NCBI RefSeq assembly: GCF_001593605.1
Contig: NZ_CP012836.1
Span: 3,104,501 to 3,168,500, forward strand
Length of the DNA stretch: 64,000 nucleotides
Direction of reading: 5' to 3'
Origin: Algoriphagus sanaruensis
GTDB taxonomy: Bacteria > Bacteroidota > Bacteroidia > Cytophagales > Cyclobacteriaceae
Part shown: piece after piece, positions 55,030 to 63,748 of the stretch
Position numbering within the stretch: position 1 is the stretch's first letter
Layout of the letters: every line of letters starts with the position of its first letter
Program-made: the position numbers and the translations under genes
Notes under the pieces: model-generated
The model's input: only the letters and a program-made list of their open reading frames with translations
Told to the model about the DNA's origin: nothing
The model's database searches: none

Positions 55030-55090
55030 GATTAATGGTTATTGGTTATTGGTTATTGGTTATTGGTTATTGGTTATTGGTTATTGGTTA
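55030..55090. repeat. Tandem 7-bp repeat (GGTTATT)n
   Basis: Eight nearly perfect GGTTATT units between the manC start and the GT4 stop at 55120. Confidence 0.95.
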
Positions 55091-55119
55091 AGTTAATCTT
55101 TTAGAAAAAGCACTTTTTA

Positions 55120-56223
55120 TTAGACCAAAGTTTGGTAGTGCATCAGGGTTTCTTGGGCCATTTTTTTCCAGGAAAACCGTTTGGTTTGGGCATATCCTTT
55201 TTCAATCAAGTCATTACGGAGTTCTGTATCCCAAGCAATCTTTTCCAGTTGGGTTTTCATTTCCTCCACATTTAAGGGATCAAAAGTCAAGGCTGCATCC
55301 CCTACTACTTCTGGGAGAGAACTGCTATTGCTACAAACTACCGGGCAACCGTAAGCCATTGCTTCCAAGGGAGGAATTCCAAATCCCTCATAAATAGACG
55401 GATAGACAAAGGCATGGGCTTTCTTATAGAAACCTGCAAGCAAGGGGTCATCCGCTTTAACGTGCCTCACTTGATCTTCCCGAAGGTTTAAATCCCTAAA
55501 GAGTTGTTTTTCTTCTTGGGAAAACCCGAAGTTGGCAATCGAAACAATGTCAAACTCACGCTTCAGGTCTGCCGATGCGGCAAAAGCCTGAATAAAGCGA
55601 TTGAAATTTTTGTGTTGCATCCGGATTCCTACAAAAAGGAAAAATGGCCGATCCATTGCCTTGGGGTAGACAATTTGATTTTCCGGAATAGGTGGATCAG
55701 CGGCTAGGTGTACCACTTTCACTTTTTCCTCAGGCACCTTGAAGAGTTCGATGGTGTCTTGTTTGGTATGATGTGAAATCGAAAAAATCAAATCTGAGCG
55801 GTCGAAAGAGGCCTGCTTTTCCGCAGTTTTCAATTGAGCTTTAGGAAATAAGTCTGGGTATTTCTCATGAAGCGCATCATAAATTGTCGTCACCCGAGCT
55901 TTACTTTTTCCTTTGAGGATTGGACTAGACTCAAAGTAGGTCTCGTGAATAATATCCGGAGTTTGAAGGATGGAATAAGCCTCGTTCCACAGATTGCCTG
56001 CTTTGAAAAGGGCTCTGAGTCCCTTTTTCGGATACTTATCGAAATGAAATCCATGAACCAAGTCAGATTCTAGCTCAGAAAGATATGCATTCATATAAAC
56101 ACCACCCATGACTTTAGGCTTTTGCTCCAGATCGACCAATTCTTCAATTAATCGCACAAAATACTTGGAGATTCCCCCATACTTCTGCAGCCGAAATATT
56201 TGATTATCAAAATGGATTTTCAA
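55120..56223 (-). CDS. GT4 family glycosyltransferase
   Basis: 367 residues, GT-B fold. FRLQKYGGISKYFVRLIEEL (about 10-29) is the acceptor-side glycine loop, RPFFLFVGIRMQHKNFNRFI begins the donor domain, and EGFGIPPLEAMAYGCPVVCS with E-x7-E and SSLPEVVGDAALTFDP form the donor site. This pattern is common in mannosyltransferases of the WbaZ/MtfB group, which fits the neighbouring GDP-mannose genes, but the donor is not proven. It overlaps the GT8 gene by 4 bases. Confidence 0.92.
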   Translation of the reverse strand: MKIHFDNQIFRLQKYGGISKYFVRLIEELVDLEQKPKVMGGVYMNAYLSELESDLVHGFHFDKYPKKGLRALFKAGNLWNEAYSILQTPDIIHETYFESSPILKGKSKARVTTIYDALHEKYPDLFPKAQLKTAEKQASFDRSDLIFSISHHTKQDTIELFKVPEEKVKVVHLAADPPIPENQIVYPKAMDRPFFLFVGIRMQHKNFNRFIQAFAASADLKREFDIVSIANFGFSQEEKQLFRDLNLREDQVRHVKADDPLLAGFYKKAHAFVYPSIYEGFGIPPLEAMAYGCPVVCSNSSSLPEVVGDAALTFDPLNVEEMKTQLEKIAWDTELRNDLIEKGYAQTKRFSWKKMAQETLMHYQTLV

Positions 56224-57158
56224 AGTACTTGGGGGTTAAGAGCCTTTGGTTTCCCGAAATGGCGCCAATAAAATTTTTTGACTGATAAGGGAAACAAGGT
56301 TTTCAGAAGATTGGCAAAAGAGAAGTTAAGCGGTAGCTTTCTGTTTAGAGGGGTTTTGGCCAAAGTTTTCCAAAATAACCTTTTGTAGGGATGTGTACTT
56401 CCCAAGTTCCAGGGCTTAGATACTCCCGTAAAATGAATCAGGAAGGGATTTGCTTTTGCTTCTTCCACCTGAAATTGATTTTTATTTAAGTGCTTTTTCG
56501 TGGAACCACTTGGGATAAGCAATTCTGTTTGCACATTCCATTTGGGATGTAATCGCATCCAGTTGCCTTTCAAAATGGCATTAAGCCCACATTGGTCAGC
56601 ATAGAGGATTCGGTCAGGAAATGTGAGAATGTAGTTGAGTACCTTTTCTCCTAGACTCATAGCTCTCCATTTATCTAGATTGAGCAACATCACACCGGAA
56701 TTAAAATAGCCTTCATCGGAAGAAAGTTGAAGTCGGTGGAAATCATTTACCAAAGCATCCTCGACTGCCGCCAAGGGATAATCTCCCAAGTCGATATTCC
56801 AGAGGGTATGCAGAGGGGCTCTAAGAATAATATCAGAATCTAAATAAATGATTTTGGATTCCTCAAAAAGGTCGGCAGCCAAAAGCCGGAAATAATTTGC
56901 CGGAGAAAAGTGAAGGTTGGTTTTCAAACTTAAGAATTCAGACAAATTTACTTTTCTCGGGGAGACTTCCTGACCTCGGAATTCTATCAGATTAACCAAG
57001 GGCGATACCCAATCGTGGTTTTCGTCTCCAATGACTAGGTAAAACTTTAATTTCCAATCAGCATGGAGTTCGAGGATCGATTCGATTGCAGCAGCAGCAG
57101 GAACGAGGTATTTTCTATCTACTGTGAAGAATAAAACAATCTGTTCGTCCTTCTCCAT
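56220..57158 (-). CDS. GT8 family glycosyltransferase
   Basis: 312 residues, GT-A fold. IVLFFTVDRKYLVPAAAAIE (7-26) is the donor strand and SKIIYLDSDIILRAPLHTLW carries DxD at 107-109. GYFNSGVMLLNLDKWR and DQCGLNAILKGNWMRLHPKW with the late HFTG are the GT8 blocks, as in LgtC-like galactosyl/glucosyltransferases. It is the first gene of the large sugar operon. Its leader contains a candidate promoter, an operator palindrome and a conserved 24-bp motif. Confidence 0.92.
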   Translation of the reverse strand: MEKDEQIVLFFTVDRKYLVPAAAAIESILELHADWKLKFYLVIGDENHDWVSPLVNLIEFRGQEVSPRKVNLSEFLSLKTNLHFSPANYFRLLAADLFEESKIIYLDSDIILRAPLHTLWNIDLGDYPLAAVEDALVNDFHRLQLSSDEGYFNSGVMLLNLDKWRAMSLGEKVLNYILTFPDRILYADQCGLNAILKGNWMRLHPKWNVQTELLIPSGSTKKHLNKNQFQVEEAKANPFLIHFTGVSKPWNLGSTHPYKRLFWKTLAKTPLNRKLPLNFSFANLLKTLFPLSVKKFYWRHFGKPKALNPQVL

Positions 57159-57222
57159 TAATTGATTGGTATTAGAAAAACCATTTGAGCATTTCTAAAG
57201 GTAAAGAATTGCTTTGGCTTGA

Positions 57223-57246
57223 TACAGCTTCGCCCTTTCAGTCCCA
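57223..57246 (-). promoter_or_regulatory. 24-bp leader motif shared with 10648-10671
   Basis: TACAGCTTCGCCC, then T, TTCA, G, TCCCA on the plus strand; 22 of 24 bases match the copy ahead of the regulator gene. It starts 65 bp upstream of the GT8 start codon. Confidence 0.5.
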
Positions 57247-57253
57247 TTTTTCG

Positions 57254-57275
57254 AAAAAAAACAATCCTGAGATTG
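57254..57275 (-). terminator. Possible leader attenuator
   Basis: On the minus strand CAATC TCAG GATTG is followed by eight T. The stem is only 5 bp, so termination would be weak, but it lies inside the presumed GT8 leader, just ahead of the 24-bp motif. Confidence 0.35.
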
Positions 57276-57411
57276 GATTTTTTGAAATGGCCTTAGCGAC
57301 TTTGTTATTTATGTAATGCGCTTCCGTGCTGGAAGGTATTTTCTAAAATAGGGTAAAAAAATGAGTTTTTACCGAAGAATAATTTTGGGATGTGCTGTTC
57401 ACATATCAAGC

Positions 57412-57419
57412 CAAATTTA
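57412..57419 (-). promoter_or_regulatory. Candidate Bacteroidota -7 box TAAATTTG
   Basis: Matches the TAnnTTTG consensus on the minus strand. No good TTTG lies at the -33 distance; that place is taken by the palindrome at 57427-57445, as expected for a regulated promoter. The gap 57159-57520 shows nothing else besides the elements listed here. Confidence 0.4.
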
Positions 57420-57426
57420 CCCCAAT

Positions 57427-57445
57427 TGAGTAAAAATTGTACTCA
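57427..57445. promoter_or_regulatory. Candidate operator, palindrome TGAGTA-N7-TACTCA
   Basis: Same arms, spacing and total length (19 bp) as the site at 10689-10707 upstream of the winged-helix regulator. It covers the -33 region of the candidate promoter for the GT8 operon. Confidence 0.55.
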
Positions 57446-57520
57446 TTTTTTGTCCAATTTTTCTATTAAATTTTGAGCCCTATTTATTTGTATTTGGAAT
57501 ACAAAAAGGTTCAGAAAACC

Positions 57521-58078
57521 TTAGGAAAGTAATTTGGAATCAGGATCTTTTTTCCATAACCAAATTTGAGTATGTCCAAATTTTTCCACGAAGGCCATTT
57601 CCCCCAAATCATTCTCCCAAAGGACAGAATCTTGATTTAAAGGGATGGAATCTCCATGAAGAGAGGCTATTTTGAGAATGAAATTCTGGGTTTCTGCGCC
57701 GTAATCGTACTTGCGATAAAAGTCACCGATGGGTTTTCCGTCAAGCGAAAATCGATATAGACTCACTGGGTTAAGCCCATGCTTGAAGGTAAATCGGGAA
57801 ACTGTAAAATCCTTTCCGTTTCTTGATCCCTCGCAAATTACTGAAGGAAGCAAATCCTCCGAATATTTCGGAAGGAGAGGTATTATTTGAGCAATTTCTA
57901 TATCCAGTTTTTTTCGGACTACCTCCTGCCCATCCCTCCGATGTTTAAATTCTCGAAGCATTTGATAGGGGTCAAAGAATATCGGCTTACCCTGGAAGCG
58001 ATAGCAGTATTCCTGTCCATTAAGACTACGTTTTTCCAAGGAATACCCTGAAACCAACTTTCTTAAGAAATTAATCAT
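57521..58078 (-). CDS. Hypothetical protein
   Basis: 185 residues, no signal peptide or membrane helix. Pieces such as FFDPYQMLREFKHRRDGQEV, YRFSLDGKPIGDFYRKYDYG and a final HTQIWLWKKDP are distinctive, but I do not recognise a family. Codon use and length look real, and both neighbouring gaps are non-coding. It stands alone, upstream of the sugar operon promoter. Function unknown. Confidence 0.65.
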   Translation of the reverse strand: MINFLRKLVSGYSLEKRSLNGQEYCYRFQGKPIFFDPYQMLREFKHRRDGQEVVRKKLDIEIAQIIPLLPKYSEDLLPSVICEGSRNGKDFTVSRFTFKHGLNPVSLYRFSLDGKPIGDFYRKYDYGAETQNFILKIASLHGDSIPLNQDSVLWENDLGEMAFVEKFGHTQIWLWKKDPDSKLLS

Positions 58079-59427
58079 TCAAAATTTGAATTATGGGTGC
58101 AGCGAGGCACTAAAATGAAGTTCAAACAACTACACAAGTTTAGGCCCCACAGCACGAAAAAACAAATGAAGTTCGTGTTAAGAAATAAGTTTTAGGTAAA
58201 ATAGGAAACAAAACCTGTTTCCTATTCTTGTATTTTATTGGATATAAGAATTTTAATAAAAATTTGTGTTTACTTATTTTTTTTGGGTTTGAATAACTTT
58301 TTTTTGAGGCGAAGTTGATAGGTACAGATTGGTAATGGGGTTTAAAGATGAATGAATACGGTTTGAAATTTTGAGACAAAAATTTCTTCAAGATTAACTG
58401 GTCAGGGGAACTTCAATCTTCTTCTTTCTCCCAACATTTGAAGCCAAATTTGGCAAAAGCTTGTGGTCTGAATCCGGTATTTATGAGCCACATTCATCAC
58501 GATTCAAATCACCTTACAATTAATTTCTAGTGATCGCTATCATTTTTTGGCATAACAAACCCTGATAATTGATTTTAACAATGACCCCAGCGGGGTCACA
58601 AATAGGTAGCCCAGCGTTTTAACGCTGGGTTAATTGATTCTACGATTAAAGGGCTCTGGGCTAATTATTCAATTTGGAAAGCAGGAGTAAATCCCAGCGC
58701 AATGGAAAAATTGATAATTATTTTTTAAGCCATACTCAACATCAACCCGTCAGAGGAACCATCTTCGTTTCCTTTCTCCCAACTTTTGAATCCAAAAGTT
58801 GGCAAAAGCTTGTGAAATAAAATCTTAATGCCCTGCCCTACAGGCTGGCCCAAGTCTAAAAATGCCCACCGGGCATTTTTTTAACGACTTGTCCTCCAAA
58901 AAATCAAGATTCAAAAATGCTCCCACCGCACATGGCCGGACGCTGGCCCGCTTTTGAATCTTCCCCACGCGCCCAAATAATTATCGAAGGTGCTCAATTG
59001 TATTTAATTCTGAATTTTTAAAGCCTCTCCCATGACTTCAAAAACCGCCTGTCTTCGAGGGCTACATTCTTTACGATTCAAATTCCAATTGACTATAATC
59101 TTGATGTTCGCTCTCTTTTTTGGGCATAACGATACCCGATAATTGATTCTAAAAATGACCCCATCGGGGTCGGATATGGGTAGCCCAGCGTTTCAACGCT
59201 GGGAATATGATGTGAAAAATATGAATTTGCGCTGGGTTAATTATTCAATATGGAAAGCCAGACTATATCCCAGCGCAATGGAATAGACAATTGTCAATTT
59301 TCAAATTAAAGGTTCAAAGAATCCGGATTACAAATCCAGGGATCATACCTCGACATTGCAAATGTCAAGGAACGGAGGAGCGGAAAAGGAATATTATAAA
59401 TTATCCAAAACAATCATTTTGAATAAA
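58079..59427. repeat. 1.3-kb gap with composite repeats R2(short)-R1-R2/R3-R1
   Basis: 58079-58390 is AT-rich with nothing convincing. A short R2 lies at 58392-58505 and R1 at 58582-58705. A hybrid R2/R3 runs from about 58746 to 59075, including the terminator-like AAAAATGCCCA/GGGCATTTTT at 58858-58882 and the CCACCGCACATGGCCGG stretch. A last R1 is at 59157-59282. Confidence 0.87.
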
Positions 59428-60843
59428 TTAATCAGGGGAAACCAAGTTCTTTTTGAACCCAAAAACAGGATCTACCCGGTATTGCATCATCCTTCGATCT
59501 TCCTCACTTCTAACGCGTTCGATGCAGGGATTTCCAAAAATCCGGAGAGTTTCCTCATTGATCATCCGAATCAATCTTGCACGTTTCACCTTTTTCAGGT
59601 CTAAGTTTTTTATTTCATGGATCCCCAACAAGACATCCAATTCCTGCTGCTTCAACAGTTGACCTGCATTCGCATGTAATTCTGGTAATACGTTTTCTAA
59701 TTCAACGGATATGGCAGGAAGGTTTTTGTCAGAAACTTCGGCACCTACTTCCTTCTCTTTGGTTTTGGATTGCCAATACCATACAAATCCGACCACTAAA
59801 ACCCCCAAGAGTAAGGTCAAATCAACAAGCAATTCTTGATCAACATCAAAAACTCCGAAATTCTTGATCTCAAGTCCTCCGACTCGCTCAGCGCCTTTCA
59901 ATAGATCCTCAACTTCTATTTGAGTAAAAACACCCAGATTCGGAGCTGAAAGCCAAAAACTATTTTCTCCATCAATCAAAAGACTAAATGGGTGTTGGAA
60001 TAAATAGACATGAGCCTCCACAAAATATACTTCCAAATTTTCCTTGTCTAGAATATACCATCCTGTCCCTTCGATCGGAAAATTTTCCAAAAAAATCAAT
60101 CCGTAATCTTTTAGATCAAATGCGAAAAAATGGGGGAACCGACTCAAGCCTATTTTCTTCCAATTATTTTCAAATTGAGTTTCCCATTTCAATGTAATCT
60201 GACTCCAACTTTTTGTTTCCCAATCCAAGAAAAAACCGTTGTAGTCCATTTCAGCAAGGTTTAACCTAGGATTGTGACGAAGACCAAACAAGCTTATTAT
60301 TCCATTTTCAGTTTGAAATGCACCAAGAGCTTGGTAATCTAAAGGTTGATTTTTTTGATAAACCCATTCAAATGGTTCATCCTTTTTGGAGGATTTGATC
60401 AGATCAAAATGCCCCTCCCAAAAACCATATTTCCCAAGTAGGAAAAATTCTTTGTCTTTAATAAAAGACATGGAAGTACAAAATCCTCCTTGGTTAGGGG
60501 AATAAAACAAAGTTTTCCATTCTCCCTCTTCCCAGATATACCAATTCTGAGTGCATTTAGGTTGTAAGTAAAACTTGCCTTCTTCCTTAAAAATCACCAT
60601 ATAAGTATTGGAGATAAGAAGTGGCTTAGCCGCCTTTACCATATCCTTTTCTTCCAATGAAAAATCTTCAAATCGATCCACATCTCCCTCCACCCACGGG
60701 CTATAAATGATCAGCTTAGTCCAATCACCCGCTTCTACTGACACATTAAAAAATAGAAGAAGAAAGCCAGAAAAAATGAAAACTCTTTTCCACATAAAGT
60801 TACGCAACAGATTAAGGTAATTATTCAAAATCATATGCTCCAT
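59428..60843 (-). CDS. Membrane-tethered sensor-like protein with C-terminal winged-helix-like domain (paralogue 1 of 4)
   Basis: 471 residues; an ATG at 60795 (residue 17) would give a cleaner signal peptide (FIFSGFLLLFFNVSVEAG). An exported domain of about 310 residues has kelch-like W-rich strands (WYIWEEGEWKTLFYS, FLLGKYGFWEGHFDLI, QPLDYQALGAF). One helix (about 341-362) leads to a 110-residue cytoplasmic tail: LDVLLGIHEIKNLDLKKVKR, ARLIRMINEETLRIFGNPCI, RSEEDRRMMQYRV. The tail, with its DRRMxxYxV wing-like end, resembles a winged helix. I know no name for this family. It starts 7 bp after the next paralogue's stop, so they form an operon. Confidence 0.78.
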   Translation of the reverse strand: MEHMILNNYLNLLRNFMWKRVFIFSGFLLLFFNVSVEAGDWTKLIIYSPWVEGDVDRFEDFSLEEKDMVKAAKPLLISNTYMVIFKEEGKFYLQPKCTQNWYIWEEGEWKTLFYSPNQGGFCTSMSFIKDKEFFLLGKYGFWEGHFDLIKSSKKDEPFEWVYQKNQPLDYQALGAFQTENGIISLFGLRHNPRLNLAEMDYNGFFLDWETKSWSQITLKWETQFENNWKKIGLSRFPHFFAFDLKDYGLIFLENFPIEGTGWYILDKENLEVYFVEAHVYLFQHPFSLLIDGENSFWLSAPNLGVFTQIEVEDLLKGAERVGGLEIKNFGVFDVDQELLVDLTLLLGVLVVGFVWYWQSKTKEKEVGAEVSDKNLPAISVELENVLPELHANAGQLLKQQELDVLLGIHEIKNLDLKKVKRARLIRMINEETLRIFGNPCIERVRSEEDRRMMQYRVDPVFGFKKNLVSPD

Positions 60844-60850
60844 TATAGCT

Positions 60851-62257
60851 CTATTCCGAAACCTTTGCCTTATTCTTCATCATTTCTTCAATATCCCCTA
60901 CCTGGTAAATAATCATTCTTCGGTCTTCTTCATTTCGAATTCTGAAAATACAGGGTAATCCAAAAAACCGTTCACATTCTTCATTCAGTTGACGGATGAT
61001 TCTGGAGCGCTTCACTTTTTTTAGATCCTCATTCTTTATGTTAGAAAATCCCAAAACATCATCCATTTGCTCTTGGGCAAGCATGGACGTTGATATCGGC
61101 AACAACTTTTGGATCAAACTGGAAACTTCCGGCGACCATGTTTCTGAGTTATCCGAATTACTGACACTAAGAATCACCTTCTTTCTCTTTCGAACCCGAT
61201 ACCCAATCCATCCAAAATAGGCCAACGCAAGCCCTACAACTAGAAAAATTGCGATCAAAACCCAATTATCGAAAAGCAAAGAAGGGCTCAATTCAAGTCT
61301 TCCTATTCGCTTTCCTTCTTTGACCAAAAAATCCGCGTTTAAATTCAATAATCTATCCAATTTGGGATTGTACACCGAAAAATCATTTCCTTCTCCTTTC
61401 ACCAAAATAAATGGCGGACTAAATAAATACGCCTTAGTTGGCACGAGATAAACATCGAGTGATTTTTTATCCAGAATATACCAATCATAGGTTCCGAAAA
61501 CTTGACTTTCAGCCTGGATTACGCCATAATCTTGAAGATCAATTGGAGCGAAATTCATAAAGACTCGTGACCCATTTCCTTCCCACTTTTTTTCAAAATT
61601 AGAATCCCAATGAATCGCTATTTCCTTCCATTCCTTAGAATCCCAATCAAGAAAATACCCATTTTCATGAAATTCAACTTCGCTTTTCCGGGGATTTCTG
61701 TTGAATCCAAAAAGAGTCACAACTCCAGATTCTAATTTGAAAGTACCTATGGTATGGTAGTCCAGAGGTTGGTTTGCCGTCTGAACCCAGCTCATTTTCC
61801 GTTCTTTTTTTGAAATGGAGATTAAATCAAAATGACCTTCCCAAAAGCCATATTTTCCCAAGAGATACACATGATCCTCATCTTGGAATGGGAAAGAATG
61901 GCAAAATTGCCCATATAAGTCTGATCTGACCATTTTTTCCCAAGTTCCATTTTCCCAAATCCACAAGTTAGGATCACAAGACACATAAAGGAGGTAGTTG
62001 CCATCTTTATGAAGGATGGTCATGGATGAACTTTGTTGAAGAAATTGATTGGCCTTTTGAACCAGTTCCTTTTCTTCTTTAGACAAGAATGACATTTGAT
62101 CCAGACTACCTTCGATCCAAGAGCCATGAAAAGACAGTTCTGTCCATGAAGAATTCGCATTGGACGGATGGGAAAAAAATAATCCCAACAAAAGGATCGC
62201 AACAATCCCAGCCTTAAGCAGCATCATTTCCAACAAATCGACCCAAGCTTTCCTCAT
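60851..62257 (-). CDS. Membrane-tethered sensor-like protein with C-terminal winged-helix-like domain (paralogue 2 of 4)
   Basis: 468 residues with the same layout as its neighbours: signal segment (about 12-34), exported W-rich domain (LWIWENGTWEKMVRS, YLLGKYGFWEGHFDLISISK, QPLDYHTIGTFKLESGVVTL), helix (about 338-360) and cytoplasmic tail. In the tail MDDVLGFSNIKNEDLKKVKR and SRIIRQLNEECERFFGLPCI are followed by RNEEDRRMIIYQV. The exported domain is most like paralogue 1, so these two arose by the latest duplication. It starts 3 bp past the stop of paralogue 3. Confidence 0.78.
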   Translation of the reverse strand: MRKAWVDLLEMMLLKAGIVAILLLGLFFSHPSNANSSWTELSFHGSWIEGSLDQMSFLSKEEKELVQKANQFLQQSSSMTILHKDGNYLLYVSCDPNLWIWENGTWEKMVRSDLYGQFCHSFPFQDEDHVYLLGKYGFWEGHFDLISISKKERKMSWVQTANQPLDYHTIGTFKLESGVVTLFGFNRNPRKSEVEFHENGYFLDWDSKEWKEIAIHWDSNFEKKWEGNGSRVFMNFAPIDLQDYGVIQAESQVFGTYDWYILDKKSLDVYLVPTKAYLFSPPFILVKGEGNDFSVYNPKLDRLLNLNADFLVKEGKRIGRLELSPSLLFDNWVLIAIFLVVGLALAYFGWIGYRVRKRKKVILSVSNSDNSETWSPEVSSLIQKLLPISTSMLAQEQMDDVLGFSNIKNEDLKKVKRSRIIRQLNEECERFFGLPCIFRIRNEEDRRMIIYQVGDIEEMMKNKAKVSE

Positions 62258-62260
62258 AAA

Positions 62261-63628
62261 TCAAGTTTTAGCCAAGATTTTTTTGTTTTCTTCTTTATCA
62301 ATAAAAATTTTGCCAATGCAATACAAGATCATTCGGCGATCCATGGTATGGCGCTCGCGTGTAATCAAAGGATAACCAAATTGAGAAATAAACATCTCGT
62401 TGATTTCACGGATTTTTCGGGCACGATGTACTTTTCGAAGATCAAAAGCTAAGCCATGCTCTAGGCCCAACAATTCATCCATTTTCTCTTGTGAAATGAT
62501 CGTTTCTTGAACATCTAAAAAAGGGAAAATCCGTTCATCCAACGCCATAGAATCCGGCTCCTGAGATAATATTTCATCGGCAAGACCGAGCTTCTTTTTT
62601 CTCCAAAACCAAGTCCCCACTATTCCCCCAATCAAAACGCTTAGGACGATAAAGTACATTCCATTTTGGTATGGAAATACCTCATTTTGAATGCTGATCT
62701 TTCCAACTAATTTGGCTTCTTGCTTTAATTGAGGTAAGGATAGGCGGATATCCTCCAAAGCTTCGGAGCGCAAAAATACTACTTCTTCATTTTCTCCAAT
62801 CAGGTATCCAAAAACACCGCCTGCATCAAAAAATGGAATTGAATTTTGAAAAATCTCCATAGTTCTTTTGTCAAAAATCAGAACAGTTAAATTTGAAGGA
62901 ACACCTTGGTATTCAAAAGCAAAAATTCCAAAATTGGGTGTATCAATAGGTCTTGATCGAGGAAATTCCTTGGAATCAAAAAGTTTTTTGATTTCCCGAT
63001 CATACCAATTTATCTCAACTTCCTGCCATTTTTTTTCCTCGAGATTTAAGAAAAAATGACCTAAATGTTTGTATTCAAATTCAATACGACGATTAAAAGA
63101 GGCTCCAAAAAGACTTAGAATTCCTTCCTCGTAAAAAAACACAACCCCGGAATTAAGATTTAAAGGTTGATTTTGAACAAAAACGAATTCAGGCTTTTTT
63201 GTTTTCTGATTTAACAGATAGATATCCGAATTTGATTCCCAAAATCCGTTATTTCCAAAAGTGTAATATTCATCTTTAAATGAGAAAAAATTTAATCCAC
63301 AATAAGAACCAACTCCTTCAAAATCCAATTGTGGAACCCAGATATTTCCGTTCCATTTCCAATAATTCATCTGGCAATCACGGATTAGGTAATATTCAGA
63401 TTTTTCTTGAATGATTGAATATTGAAAAACCGAATTTTCAAATTTCTCAGCTTGATCAACCATGGCTTTTTCTTCTTCACTGAGGTGTCGCTTGATCTTG
63501 GAAATTCCCCCGTCACCACGATCTTTAATGATCGTAAAACTCCGCCAATTGACTTCAGATTCGATAGCCCATGACTCTATCGAAAAAAAACAACCCCACA
63601 AAAGCAACCATAGGAATTTTGAACGCAT
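62261..63628 (-). CDS. Membrane-tethered sensor-like protein with C-terminal winged-helix-like domain (paralogue 3 of 4)
   Basis: 455 residues. Signal peptide 1-21 (WLLLWGCFFSIESWA), exported domain (YWKWNGNIWVPQLDF, TFGNNGFWESNSDIYLLNQK), helix (about 325-347, YFIVLSVLIGGIVGTWFW) and tail with MDELLGLEHGLAFDLRKVHR, ARKIREINEMFISQFGYPLI, RERHTMDRRMILYCI. The exported domain has diverged more than the tail, which suggests different ligands and a common target or mechanism. It is 120 bp from the fourth paralogue. Confidence 0.78.
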   Translation of the reverse strand: MRSKFLWLLLWGCFFSIESWAIESEVNWRSFTIIKDRGDGGISKIKRHLSEEEKAMVDQAEKFENSVFQYSIIQEKSEYYLIRDCQMNYWKWNGNIWVPQLDFEGVGSYCGLNFFSFKDEYYTFGNNGFWESNSDIYLLNQKTKKPEFVFVQNQPLNLNSGVVFFYEEGILSLFGASFNRRIEFEYKHLGHFFLNLEEKKWQEVEINWYDREIKKLFDSKEFPRSRPIDTPNFGIFAFEYQGVPSNLTVLIFDKRTMEIFQNSIPFFDAGGVFGYLIGENEEVVFLRSEALEDIRLSLPQLKQEAKLVGKISIQNEVFPYQNGMYFIVLSVLIGGIVGTWFWRKKKLGLADEILSQEPDSMALDERIFPFLDVQETIISQEKMDELLGLEHGLAFDLRKVHRARKIREINEMFISQFGYPLITRERHTMDRRMILYCIGKIFIDKEENKKILAKT

Positions 63629-63748
63629 AAGCTAATATACATTTTCCAAGGAAGTAGTTAAACCAATTTTACACGAGTTGATATACATTTTTATGCAGAT
63701 GATTTTGGTATTTATTTAATGATTAATCGTCATTGGTTTCTTCTTTAT

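Noticed and set aside
58140..58391. Minus-strand frame of 83 codons
   Set aside because: AT-rich and Lys/Phe/Tyr-biased as expected by chance; no start signal or family.
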